A stretch of 64,000 bases of DNA from Oscillospiraceae bacterium (lineage in GTDB: Bacteria > Bacillota > Clostridia > Oscillospirales > Oscillospiraceae): positions 1 to 64,000 of the forward strand of contig JAFTXW010000030.1 of NCBI GenBank assembly GCA_017461445.1. The letters run 5' to 3'. Position numbers and translations under genes: made by a program. Position 1 is the stretch's first letter, and every line of letters begins with the position of its first letter. Shown here piece after piece: positions 16,545 to 23,795 of this stretch. The notes beneath the pieces are model-generated. The model had not been told where the DNA came from and searched no databases. It saw only the letters and a program-made list of their open reading frames with translations.

Positions 16545-17320
16545 TCGTCAAACGCGATTGCATCTACCCCCCAAAAGGAACCAACCGCCCCCTGCACATC
16601 TGGCTGCCGGATAATTACGCCGAAACCAAGGAACGCTACCCCGTCATGTACTTCTTCGACGGTCATAACCTGTTCTCCGACGAGGACGCCACCTACGGCA
16701 AATCCTGGGGGCTGAAGGCCTTCCTGGAGGGCTGGGACAAGGACATCATCGTGGTGGGCATCGAATGCGGCCACGATGGTTATGAGCGGCTCAGCGAATA
16801 CCTCCCCTACCCCGCCAACAAGACCAGCCACTTCGGCAAATTCACCCCCATGGGCCACGAGACCATGGAGTGGATCGTAAATGAGATCAAGCCCGTCATC
16901 GACGCGGAGTACCGCACCATCCCCTTCCGGGAGTGCACCGCCATCGGCGGCTCCAGCATGGGCGGCCTGATGGCTATTTATGCCGCCGTTCACTACAACC
17001 GTTGGTTCTCCAAGGCCGCCTGCGTATCCAGTGCCATTGGTTTCTGTATGCGGCCCCTGATGAAGGACATGAAGGAGAATCCCATCAGTGCCGATACCCG
17101 GATATTCCTGTCCTGGGGCACCCATGAGGCCTACGGACTGGAAGACCCCTCTCAGCAAGATACTTCCAGCAAGACCTACGGCTGGAACAAAAAGGTGGCC
17201 GACTATGCCGCCGCCCAGGGTGCGGCCGTCCAGATGTTCTGCCAGGTAGGCGGCTACCACTGCGAAGCCTCCTGGGAGGCGCAGGTGCCGGAATTTATGG
17301 ACTTCCTTTGGCTGAATTAG
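16541..17320 (+). CDS. alpha/beta hydrolase, putative esterase (EstD/Fes-like)
   Basis: The 259-aa product is an esterase-D-like alpha/beta hydrolase: KRDCIYPPKGTNRPLHIWLP, YPVMYFFDGHNLFSDEDATY, nucleophile elbow IGGSSMGGLMAIYAAV (GxSxG), and a C-terminal His in VGGYHCEASWEAQVPEF. Substrate is unknown; relatives hydrolyse acyl, acetyl or siderophore esters. It is cytosolic and translationally coupled to the cysteine-peptidase-like gene upstream. Confidence 0.82.
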   Translation: MIVKRDCIYPPKGTNRPLHIWLPDNYAETKERYPVMYFFDGHNLFSDEDATYGKSWGLKAFLEGWDKDIIVVGIECGHDGYERLSEYLPYPANKTSHFGKFTPMGHETMEWIVNEIKPVIDAEYRTIPFRECTAIGGSSMGGLMAIYAAVHYNRWFSKAACVSSAIGFCMRPLMKDMKENPISADTRIFLSWGTHEAYGLEDPSQQDTSSKTYGWNKKVADYAAAQGAAVQMFCQVGGYHCEASWEAQVPEFMDFLWLN

Positions 17321-17360
17321 GAGTTAGGAATGAGGAGTTAGGAATTTTCCTGACTCCTCT
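17315..17360. repeat. intergenic repeat, family A
   Basis: GAATTAGGAGTTAGGAATGA then GGAGTTAGGAATTTTCC; overlaps the last codons of the esterase gene. Confidence 0.65.
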
Positions 17361-17415
17361 CTTTTCTTAAACAAATTGTAAAATCCATCCAGGATTGCCA
17401 GTCTAGAGGTAATAT

Positions 17416-17445
17416 TTAACAAACCGGACACAGTTTACTTATACA
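17416..17445 (+). promoter_or_regulatory. possible promoter of the micro-gene cluster
   Basis: TTAACA (17416-17421), 18-base spacer, TATACA (17440-17445). The match is moderate; transcription from here would begin just before the folded leader at 17460-17516. Confidence 0.45.
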
Positions 17446-17459
17446 CAATTCACAAACTA

Positions 17460-17516
17460 CCTGTAAGATTATCCCATCGAACATGAGGCAACGGCCTCGA
17501 AAGTTCGGTTGACAGG
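17460..17516 (+). ncRNA. predicted folded leader of the micro-gene cluster
   Basis: Three nested stems are visible: CCTGT (17460-17464) with ACAGG (17512-17516), CGAAC (17478-17482) with GTTCG (17503-17507), and GAGGC (17485-17489) with GCCTC (17494-17498). No riboswitch class was recognised. It could be a regulatory 5' leader or an RNA element in its own right. Confidence 0.4.
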
Positions 17517-17560
17517 CTAATATAAAACACGCCAGATTTTTCTGAAAAGGAGATGTACTT

Positions 17561-17641
17561 ATGAAGAAGCTGCTCAAGGCTATCGGCAAGTCCATCGCTG
17601 AATCCTGCGTGGACATTGCTTACACCTTCGGTCTTCAGTAA
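17561..17641 (+). CDS. micro-protein 1 (26 aa), unrecognised
   Basis: The frame reads MKKLLKAIGKSIAESC then VDIAYTFGLQ and a stop. AAGGAGAT at 17547-17554 gives an ideal ribosome site. The N-terminal half is basic and amphipathic. It shares GKS-A-(E/D)-x-C and a later Y/TF pattern with micro-protein 3, so the two look paralogous. No known family was recognised; it could be a signalling, toxic or regulatory peptide. Confidence 0.6.
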   Translation: MKKLLKAIGKSIAESCVDIAYTFGLQ

Positions 17642-17709
17642 CCGAAGCCACCATATCTGCCCGGAGGCCGGGCTGAGGTCTCAATCGTATGAAAGGAGAA
17701 CACGCATTT

Positions 17710-17784
17710 ATGAATAAGTTCAAGAGCTATATCCGCGAAGCCGTCCTGCTGGCCGGCCAGTATCTGGATACCCTGATCCAGTAA
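17710..17784 (+). CDS. micro-protein 2 (24 aa), unrecognised
   Basis: The frame reads MNKFKSYIREAVLLAG then QYLDTLIQ and a stop. AAAGGAG lies at 17692-17698, with spacing slightly long. An in-frame ATG at 17689 would add seven residues but sits in front of the ribosome site. The sequence forms an amphipathic helix on paper. A GCCCG/CGGGC hairpin (about 17658-17672) separates it from micro-gene 1. Confidence 0.55.
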   Translation: MNKFKSYIREAVLLAGQYLDTLIQ

Positions 17785-17819
17785 AAACGCACCCCAAATA
17801 CAGAAAGGAGATTTGCTGC

Positions 17820-17897
17820 ATGAAAAACCAGACGCAAACCGTCGGCAAGTCTTTTGCCGACATCTGTGAGTGCTACTACAAAACCTTCCGCGTATAA
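17820..17897 (+). CDS. micro-protein 3 (25 aa), unrecognised
   Basis: The frame reads MKNQTQTVGKSFADIC then ECYYKTFRV and a stop, with AAAGGAGAT at 17804-17812. The block VGKSFADIC aligns with IGKSIAESC of micro-protein 1, followed in both by a Tyr and TF. A bidirectional terminator starts seven bases after the stop. Confidence 0.58.
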   Translation: MKNQTQTVGKSFADICECYYKTFRV

Positions 17898-17903
17898 AAA
17901 ATG

Positions 17904-17931
17904 TCCCGAAGTCCTCAGGCTTCGGGATTTT
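17904..17931. terminator. bidirectional terminator between micro-genes and the YbaK-like gene
   Basis: TCCCGAAG (17904-17911) pairs with CTTCGGGA (17920-17927). T-rich tracts occur on both sides: TTTT after it on the plus strand and CATTTTTTAT after it on the minus strand. It overlaps the end of the convergent gene. Confidence 0.85.
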
Positions 17932-18463
17932 CCAATTTTACAAGGGTGGGCTCGTGGCCCATGGCGGGGATAATTTTCTCCATCAGGTCGCTGATTCTGA
18001 TTCGCAGGGAAGATGTGTTGATGCAGGGATGGCAGCCGAAATACTCCCCTTTCAGCACATCCTCGTCTATCAGCAGCTTCACATGGTTGCCCTGGTCGTT
18101 CATCAGGCCCAGCACGCTGACGGAGCCGGGGGTGATGTCCAGATATTTTTCCATATACTCCGGGGCAGCAAAGGACAGCCGGGAGGAACCAATTTTTTTC
18201 GACAGCTCGCTGGTCTTGAAATGCTTATCCCCGGGGATCATCAGCAGGTAAAAGGCCGTGCACTGACGGTTGCACAGCAGCAGGTTCTTACAGATCACCG
18301 CGTCCAGCACCTCGTCAATGGCCGCGCAGGCCTCCATGGTCATGGCCGCCTCGTGGTCAATGCGCTGGTAGAATACGCCCAAGCCGTCCAGAAAATCATA
18401 GACCCGCACCTCCTTTTCCAAACGCCCCACACAGTCCAAAGGCCGTCCGTTTACAAGTTCCAT
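17915..18463 (-). CDS. YbaK/ProX-family prolyl-tRNA deacylase-like protein
   Basis: The 182-aa product resembles ProX/PrdX stand-alone editing domains that hydrolyse mischarged Ala- or Cys-tRNA(Pro): VFYQRIDHEAAMTMEACAAI, CKNLLLCNRQCTAFYLLMIP, LSFAAPEYMEKYLDITPGSV then SVLGLMND, and VKLLIDEDVLKGEYFGCHPC. Length is typical. The ATG at 18461-18463 follows GAGGGA. It has its own promoter and converges on the micro-gene cluster. Confidence 0.88.
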   Translation of the reverse strand: MELVNGRPLDCVGRLEKEVRVYDFLDGLGVFYQRIDHEAAMTMEACAAIDEVLDAVICKNLLLCNRQCTAFYLLMIPGDKHFKTSELSKKIGSSRLSFAAPEYMEKYLDITPGSVSVLGLMNDQGNHVKLLIDEDVLKGEYFGCHPCINTSSLRIRISDLMEKIIPAMGHEPTLVKLENPEA

Positions 18464-18492
18464 GCAAATTCCCTCTTTCGTTGGTTTCCCCT

Positions 18493-18521
18493 AGTATACA
18501 CCCGAAATCTGCATTTCGCAA
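18493..18521 (-). promoter_or_regulatory. sigma-A promoter of the YbaK-like gene
   Basis: On the minus strand TTGCGA (18516-18521), 17-base spacer, TATACT (18493-18498). Confidence 0.78.
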
Positions 18522-18526
18522 GGGGG

Positions 18527-18554
18527 TTGTGTTTTCATGGGAAACTGCTATAAT
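18527..18554 (+). promoter_or_regulatory. sigma-A promoter of the TraX-like gene
   Basis: TTGTGT (18527-18532), 16-base spacer, TATAAT (18549-18554). It is back to back with the minus-strand promoter at 18493-18521. Confidence 0.7.
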
Positions 18555-18617
18555 AATTAGAAATGTCCTTTTCCCACGCATTCCTAACTCCTAACTCTGC
18601 GAAAGGGGGCAACCTTC

Positions 18618-19292
18618 ATGCCCGCCATATTGAGCGGCAACGCTTTGAAGATCATCGCGGCAATCACTATGTTCATCGACCACATGGGGATGCTGCTTTT
18701 CCCGGAAAATATGGCCTTTCGGATCGTTGGACGTCTGGCCTTTCCCATTTACGCCTACATGATTGCCGAGGGCTGCAAGTTTACCCGAAACCGCCTGCGG
18801 TATTTCCTGTCCTTATTCCTGCTGGGGGCAGTGTGCCAGATCGTCTACTTGATTGTAGATGGCAGCACCTATTTTTCCATTCTCTTTACCTTTTCCCTGT
18901 CTATCCTGATGATTTACGCGCTGGATCATGCCAAAACCGTGAAAACTCCTCTTTCCTTTCTGGTATTCACGGCAGCCGTAACAGGCGTTTGGATGCTGAA
19001 CCGGCTTTTCACCATCGACTATGGCTTCTGGGGCTGTATGGTGCCGGTTTGGGTCAGCCTGCTCCACCGTACCAAGTGCGATAAGCTCCCCGGGACTGTC
19101 GCCATGCTGGGGATCGGACTTCTGCTTCTGGCTATGGATTCCAGCCGGGTGCAGTTCTATTCCTTGCTGGCCCTTCCCCTTCTGATGCTGTACTCCGGCC
19201 AGCGGGGCAAATGGCGGATGAAATCTTTTTTCTATATCTTCTACCCCGCCCACTTGGTGCTTTTGCAGGCCATCGCCTGGCTCTGGGCATAA
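18618..19292 (+). CDS. TraX family membrane protein
   Basis: The 224-aa product is an integral membrane protein with about seven hydrophobic segments and the family start SGNALKIIAAITMFIDHMGM then LLFPEN, RIVGRLAFPIYAYMIAEGCK and, near the end, FFYIFYPAHLVLLQAIAWLW. TraX proteins acetylate pilin in conjugative plasmids, but chromosomal Firmicute homologues are acyltransferase-like proteins of unknown substrate. ATG at 18618 follows AAAGGGGG. A short family-A repeat arm (18579-18598) lies in its leader. Confidence 0.88.
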   Translation: MPAILSGNALKIIAAITMFIDHMGMLLFPENMAFRIVGRLAFPIYAYMIAEGCKFTRNRLRYFLSLFLLGAVCQIVYLIVDGSTYFSILFTFSLSILMIYALDHAKTVKTPLSFLVFTAAVTGVWMLNRLFTIDYGFWGCMVPVWVSLLHRTKCDKLPGTVAMLGIGLLLLAMDSSRVQFYSLLALPLLMLYSGQRGKWRMKSFFYIFYPAHLVLLQAIAWLWA

Positions 19293-19409
19293 AAAAACGC
19301 CCCATACGGAGCGACGTAATAAAAATGTCCCGAACCGAGCGGTACCCAGGAGGAGTAACGATCACCACCGGGCTGGCGCACGCATCAGCCGCGGGCCTTG
19401 CCCGCACAT

Positions 19410-20165
19410 GAAATGACCCTTGACTGCTGTATCTTGCCATCGATACATTTTTGTGCAGTCAAGGGTCATTTCATTTCACTCTTGGTATCTAACATCCTTG
19501 GTTAACCTCTCTTTCTACAGATTAGACACTGCCTTTTGATCCAATATCCATTCCTTATCATTTTTCGATTTTGTGATTTCCCTTGAGCGGGAAGCTCTTA
19601 AATGCGGAATTGTCTTTGGTTCTTTTGGCTATGTCTGATTTTGGCTCCTGGGATGTAAGCTTCTGTTCCGGTCTTTTTCGCTTTCAACTTCTGCTTTTGA
19701 TTTATGGTTTTGCTTTCCTTAATTCTCTGGCTTACTGTTTTCTGCTTCTGCGCTGATAAACATTTTGTCTGGCTTTTCGTTCTCTGTAAAACTTTTTTGA
19801 TATTCCTTTTTATAAAGCATTCTTACATCAAGGGTATGCTTTGAAATATCTTTTTCTTTTTACTCGATACTTATATGCCTGATTTTTTAGTTTCTTCAGC
19901 TTATGCGACCTGCATGTTTCTTCTTGACCGGTGCTTTTCATCTGTGAGCCTTGAAAGGATCGCCTTTGGATTGGCTTTTCCTTTTGTGACTATAGGATAT
20001 CACAAGTTTTTCTTTTTTTCAATATGGAATATTGTACAATTTCACAAAATTGTAATTATATAAAATACAGATTTCCGCTTGGAAAAGACATTTCCTGTTG
20101 ACAGCGGGCATTCCAATTTGCTATGATAAATATGTTGGGCGGCTGTATGGCCGCTCATACCGCGT
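19410..20165. repeat. non-coding tandem unit 1 (hairpin, pyrimidine-rich body, orphan promoter)
   Basis: The unit starts with an 18-bp perfect stem, GAAATGACCCTTGACTGC (19410-19427) with its inverse (19455-19472). It continues with TATCTAACATCCTTGGTTAA then CCTCTCTTTCT (about 19486-19516). A 560-base T/C-rich stretch on the plus strand (A/G-rich on the minus) follows. The unit ends in TTGACA-18-TATGAT (20098-20127) plus a GCGGC/GCCGC hairpin. It holds no convincing ORF. The same order recurs in unit 2, so this looks like a duplicated non-coding element, a long purine-rich minus-strand RNA or a decayed mobile element. Confidence 0.55.
20098..20127 (+). promoter_or_regulatory. orphan sigma-A-type promoter in tandem unit 1
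   Basis: TTGACA (20098-20103), 18-base spacer, TATGAT (20122-20127). The spacer begins GCGG and the downstream sequence ATATGTTGGG matches the deformylase promoter region, but no gene follows it directly. Confidence 0.6.
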
Positions 20166-20182
20166 TTACAGACCCGGACAAA

Positions 20183-20613
20183 AGAAATGACCCTTGACTG
20201 AATTTAGGAGCTTCAGCCAAGGGTCATTTCTGTTCTGTCTTGATATCTAACATCGTTGGTTAACCTCTCTTTCTGCGGATTGTCGACGCGGCTTTCTCAG
20301 ACGAAATTTGAATTACTTCCGAAACATTCATTTTTGTTGACTTTCAATTTTATTATAAACGGAAGATTTATTTATGGAAAGCTCTGCGTCATCGAAGTTT
20401 ACCTGTACATCGGTATCACCTCTTTGTGCCTATATCATAACGCCGTTTCTTTTCATTTTCAAGATGGGAAGTTTCATAAAGAAGTTCCCTCACTTTGATG
20501 CAAAACACAGAAATACCGGATTTTCCCAAAAAGAATGTTGACAGCGGACGGTTCCCTGTGGTATGCTGAATATGTTGGGGCGGTCGAAAGACCCGCCCGA
20601 TTTTGCTTTACGG
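20183..20613. repeat. non-coding tandem unit 2, shorter, ending in the deformylase promoter
   Basis: The hairpin AGAAATGACCCTTG...CAAGGGTCATTTCT (20183-20231) is followed by TATCTAACATCGTTGGTTAA then CCTCTCTTTCT, a shorter T-rich body, and TTGACA-18-TATGCT (20538-20567). A GGGCGG/CCGCCC-type hairpin comes before the def ribosome site. Both the hairpin ends and the promoter match unit 1 closely, while the bodies differ. Confidence 0.6.
20538..20567 (+). promoter_or_regulatory. promoter of the deformylase operon
   Basis: TTGACA (20538-20543), 18-base spacer, TATGCT (20562-20567), then a hairpin around 20578-20600 before the start codon. Confidence 0.72.
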
Positions 20614-20623
20614 AGAAGATCAA

Positions 20624-21037
20624 ATGGTTAGAGAATTGGTTCACGACCCCTTCCTGCTGGCCCGAAAATCCGTGCCTGCCACGAAGGATGACCTCCCCAT
20701 CGCCCATGATTTGCTGGATACTTTGGTTGCCCACTGGGATACCTGTGCGGGCATGGCCGCCAATATGATCGGGCAGACCAAACGGATCATTGTATTCAAC
20801 GACCAGGGTTCGCTGGTGACCATGCTGAATCCCGAAATTCTGAAGGCCGAGGGCGAATATAAGACCGAGGAAGGGTGCCTGTCCCTGCTGGGCGGCCCCC
20901 GGAAGACGAAGCGGTTCCAAAAAATCAAGGTGCGCTACGAAAATCTGGATTTCCAGGTGCGCATCAAAACCTTTACCGGCTGGACGGCTCAGATTATCCA
21001 GCACGAACTTGACCACTGCAACGGTATTCTGATATGA
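20624..21037 (+). CDS. def: peptide deformylase (short form)
   Basis: The 137-aa product has the three deformylase motifs in diverged form: GMAANMIGQTKRIIVF (for GxGLAAPQ), EEGCLSLLGG (EGCLS, metal Cys) and QIIQHELDHCNGILI (HExxH). It removes the formyl group from nascent peptides using Fe2+. The protein ends right after the third motif, so it is shorter than typical Def, and an altered first motif suggests a second-copy or specialised enzyme. ATG at 20624 follows CGGAGAAG. It overlaps the next gene by four bases. Confidence 0.88.
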   Translation: MVRELVHDPFLLARKSVPATKDDLPIAHDLLDTLVAHWDTCAGMAANMIGQTKRIIVFNDQGSLVTMLNPEILKAEGEYKTEEGCLSLLGGPRKTKRFQKIKVRYENLDFQVRIKTFTGWTAQIIQHELDHCNGILI

Positions 21038-21576
21038 TTATTTTAATTTCCGGGGCCTCCCATACGGGCAAGACCCTTCTGGCACAGCGTCTGCTGGAAA
21101 AATACCACTATCCTTATCTTTCCCTGGATCACCTGAAAATGGGACTGATCCGCAGCGGCAACACCTCCCTCACCCCAATGGACGACGACAAAATGACGGA
21201 CTACCTCTGGCCAATCGCCCGGGGGATGGTAAAGACTGCCATTGAAAACGGCCAGAATCTGATCATCGAGGGCTGCTATATCCCCTTTGACTGGCGGAAG
21301 GATTTTGACGAGACCTATCTTCCCCACATCCGTGCCCTCTGGCTCATCATGTCGGAGGACTATATCCGCAGCCACTTTTTCGCCATCCGGGATAACGCCA
21401 ACGCCATCGAGGCCCGGCTGGACGACAGCGGCTTGAACACCAACGAACTGATCCGGGACAACGCCCGGAATCTGGCGGGGTGCCGTACCCATGGATGCGA
21501 ATATTTCCTGATGGAGGAGCATTACCCCGCATTGGAGGAGGTAATTTCCCATGACCTATCAGCTGATCCGGTCTGA
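21034..21576 (+). CDS. P-loop ATP-binding protein (adenylate-kinase/zeta-like)
   Basis: The 180-aa product begins MIILISGASHTGKTLLAQRL, a Walker A motif, with IIEGCYIPFDWRKDFD as the likely Walker B/substrate region. It looks like a small nucleoside or small-molecule kinase; the substrate is unknown. The ATG overlaps the def stop and its own end overlaps the next gene by 26 bases, so the three form one operon. Confidence 0.72.
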   Translation: MIILISGASHTGKTLLAQRLLEKYHYPYLSLDHLKMGLIRSGNTSLTPMDDDKMTDYLWPIARGMVKTAIENGQNLIIEGCYIPFDWRKDFDETYLPHIRALWLIMSEDYIRSHFFAIRDNANAIEARLDDSGLNTNELIRDNARNLAGCRTHGCEYFLMEEHYPALEEVISHDLSADPV

Positions 21577-22087
21577 CCGGAAGACCATTTCCCTGCAATT
21601 AACGCCCCAAGGGGAGCTGATCGTCCGCTGTCCCCAGCGGATGAAGAAGGCAGAGGTGGACGCTTTTGTACAAAGCAAGGCCGATTGGGTGGCGAAACAC
21701 CGGGAGCATCTGGCACAGATTCCATCCCGGCCCCGGTTCACACCGGAGGAGGTGAACGCCCTGGCAGAGCGGGCCTTAGCCGTCATCCCGGAGCGGGTGA
21801 CACACTACGCTAAAATCGTGGGCGTTACCTATGGCCGCATTACCATCCGCAATCAGCACTCCCGCTGGGGCAGCTGCAGCGGTGCGGGAAACCTCAATTT
21901 TAACTGCCTGCTGATGCTGACACCTTCAGAGGTCATAGACTATGTGGTGGTCCACGAGCTGTGCCACCGGAAGGAAATGAACCACTCCCCCGCCTTCTGG
22001 GCCGAGGTGGAGAAGGTGCTGCCGGATTATAAGGAGCGGAAAAAGTGGCTGAAGGAGAACGGCAGTGCGTTGATCTCCCGCCTATAA
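21551..22087 (+). CDS. YgjP/SprT-like zinc metallopeptidase domain protein (DUF45)
   Basis: The 178-aa product has the DUF45/YgjP core: RITIRNQHSRWGSCSGAGNL, NFNCLLMLTPSEVIDYVVVH and the zinc motif HELCHRKEMNHSPAFW with the downstream DYKERKKWLKENG. It is presumably a cytosolic metalloprotease of unknown target. ATG at 21551 follows GGAGGAGG inside the previous gene, giving a 26-base overlap. Confidence 0.88.
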   Translation: MTYQLIRSDRKTISLQLTPQGELIVRCPQRMKKAEVDAFVQSKADWVAKHREHLAQIPSRPRFTPEEVNALAERALAVIPERVTHYAKIVGVTYGRITIRNQHSRWGSCSGAGNLNFNCLLMLTPSEVIDYVVVHELCHRKEMNHSPAFWAEVEKVLPDYKERKKWLKENGSALISRL

Positions 22088-22095
22088 ACATTCCT

Positions 22096-22204
22096 GTCAT
22101 CCCGAGCGAACGAATGTGAGTCGAGGGATCTGCGCACTTCCGATACTGCTAAGCAGATATTCGGTGCGAAGATCCCTCGGCTCGCTTTGCTCTCTCGGGA
22201 TGAC
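22096..22204. repeat. palindromic repeat, GTCATCCCGAG...CTCGGGATGAC (family D)
   Basis: Outer arms GTCATCCCGAG (22096-22106) and CTCGGGATGAC (22194-22204); inner arms CGAGGGATCT and AGATCCCTCG-type. Repeats of this shape are widespread in Firmicute intergenic regions. It is the only copy in the window. Confidence 0.8.
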
Positions 22205-22214
22205 TAGGTTGTAC

Positions 22215-22253
22215 TTGACTTTTTAATTCTCTTGAAGTATGATTATTCATACT
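22215..22253 (+). promoter_or_regulatory. promoter with overlapping palindromic operator before the AbrB-like gene
   Basis: TTGACT (22215-22220), 17-base spacer, TATGAT (22238-22243). A perfect inverted repeat AGTATGA-TTAT-TCATACT (22236-22253) covers the -10 box and the start site, as expected for autorepression by the following gene's product. Confidence 0.78.
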
Positions 22254-22278
22254 AATTACACCAAAGGAGGACACCTCT

Positions 22279-22497
22279 ATGGAATTTCCCAAGGGTAAGT
22301 ACGCCTGGATCGTAAAAATCGGCGAGAAGGGACAGTTTGTGATCCCCAAGGAGGCCCGGGATCTGTTTGATTTGCAGCCGGGCAGCAGCATCCTTGTGCT
22401 GGGAGACGTTGACCGGGGCATTGCCATTCTGCCGAAGGAGATGCAGGCCCAGTATTTTGAGCGGATCTTTGACGAGATTACCGAGGATAAGGAGTAA
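22279..22497 (+). CDS. AbrB/MazE/SpoVT-family transcriptional regulator
   Basis: The 72-aa product has the swapped-hairpin AbrB domain: VKIGEKGQFVIPKEARDLFD then LQPGSSILVLGDVDRGIAIL. Such dimers bind palindromic DNA. The only clear palindrome nearby overlaps its own promoter, so autoregulation is likely. The gene ends three bases before the glycosyltransferase frame, which it probably controls. ATG at 22279 follows AAAGGAGG. Confidence 0.88.
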   Translation: MEFPKGKYAWIVKIGEKGQFVIPKEARDLFDLQPGSSILVLGDVDRGIAILPKEMQAQYFERIFDEITEDKE

Positions 22498-22500
22498 ACC

Positions 22501-23675
22501 ATGAAAAAGATCGTATTTTTCTGCATCCCCGCCCACGGTCATACCAACCCCACATTGGGCGTTGTCCGGGAGCTGGTGGCCCGGGGGCATCAGGTCTGGT
22601 ACTATTCCTATGAGCTGATGCGGGAGAAAATCGAGGCTACAGGCGCAAATTTTGTCCCCTGTGACCAGTTTGACGCAGAAATGCGCCTGACACCCAAGGA
22701 GGCCGCACGGGTGGGCAAGGATCTGGCCCTCTCCACCAAGGTGCTGGTGGACACCACCCTGGCCCTGGACGAAGGGGTCTGCCGCCATATGGAGGAATTG
22801 CGGCCCGCTGCATTGTAGCTGATTCCATGGCTGTCTGGGGCAAAGCCGTGGCCCGGAAGCTTGGCATCCCCTTTGTGTCCTCCACCACCACCTTCGCCTT
22901 CAACCAGCATTCCGCCAAAATTATGAAACAGAGCTTGGGGCAGATGTTTGGCATGATTTTCTCCATGCCGAAGATTCAGAAGGATATCGACCGTCTGAAA
23001 GTCAAAGGCTACCCCATAAACAACATTCTGGACATCCTGCAAAACGACGACAATACCCACACCATCGTCTATACCTCTCCTCAGTTTCAGCCCTGCGGTG
23101 AGACCTTTTCCGATAAATATGCCTTTGTAGGCCCCTCCATCCGTCCTGTCACCGCGCCTATGGAAAAGAAGCGGGAGAAGCTGGTATATATTTCCATGGG
23201 CACCGTCAACAACAAGATGCTGCCCCTGTACAGGCGGTGTATCGCCGCCCTGAGAGATACCCCCTGGCAGGTGGTTTTGTCCGTAGGAAATCAAGTCAAT
23301 CCTTCGGATTTCGGGACGCTTCCGAACAATATTGAAATTTATCCCACCGTGGATCAGATCGCGGTACTGGAACAGGCGGATGCCTTTCTTACCCACTGCG
23401 GCATGAACAGCGTCAGCGAAGCCCTGTACTTCGGGGTTCCCCTTGTCATGCTGCCCCAGACCGGGGAGCAGGGCGGTGTTGCTGCCCGTGCGGCCCAGTT
23501 GGGCGCGGGCATCAAGCTGGACAAAACCAGCCCTCAGGCCATCCAGGCAGCTGTAGAGCGGGTGCTGGCGAACCCCACTTACCGCCAAAACGCCGCCGCC
23601 ATCGGGGAAGGCTTCCGCTCCTGCACCGGTGCCGCCGGGGCTGCGGACAAGATTTTGGAGGTCTGCGGCGGATAA
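22501..23675 (+). pseudogene. MGT/UDP-glycosyltransferase-family gene with a one-base frameshift
   Basis: Two frames together make one glycosyltransferase. The first (22501-22818) starts MKKIVFFCIPAHGHTNPTLG and ends after HMEELRP; the second resumes at ADSMAVWGKAVARKLGIPFV and runs to 23675 with TLPNNIEIYPTVDQIAVLEQ then ADAFLTHCGMNSVSEALYFG. At 22807-22808 one base seems lost: CCC GCTGC should read CCC GAC TGC to give RPDCIVADS. Everything else is intact, so the lesion is recent, phase-variable or a sequencing error. Family members transfer sugars to small lipophilic acceptors and are often linked to antibiotic inactivation. It is co-transcribed with the AbrB-like gene. Confidence 0.85.
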
Positions 23676-23707
23676 AGCCCGCCTTCCTTTCTGAAAAATT
23701 CTTGAGC

Positions 23708-23736
23708 TTGCCATTGCCCTAATTACGGGTTATAAT
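23708..23736 (+). promoter_or_regulatory. sigma-A promoter of the leader ORF and CD3324-like gene
   Basis: TTGCCA (23708-23713), 17-base spacer, TATAAT (23731-23736). Confidence 0.8.
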
Positions 23737-23768
23737 TTATTGGAATATACCATAAAGGGGGAAAGGGT

Positions 23769-23795
23769 ATGATCCGTTACGTAACCGCTGCATAA
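23769..23795 (+). CDS. 8-codon leader ORF (MIRYVTAA)
   Basis: ATG at 23769 follows GGGGGAAAGGG and the frame closes after eight codons with TAA at 23793-23795. A 17-bp hairpin begins at the next base. The layout fits a leader peptide that couples translation to the expression of the downstream gene. A truncated gene start is the alternative. Confidence 0.4.
   Translation: MIRYVTAA

Noticed and set aside
19410-19472. Hairpin considered as an ordinary terminator of the TraX gene
   Set aside because: It lies 118 bases past the stop, has only a broken T tract and recurs with flanking sequence in unit 2, so it belongs to the tandem element.
19875-20063. 62-codon plus-strand frame in tandem unit 1
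   Set aside because: Phe/Ser/Leu-rich product expected from pyrimidine-rich DNA, no ribosome site, not shared with unit 2.
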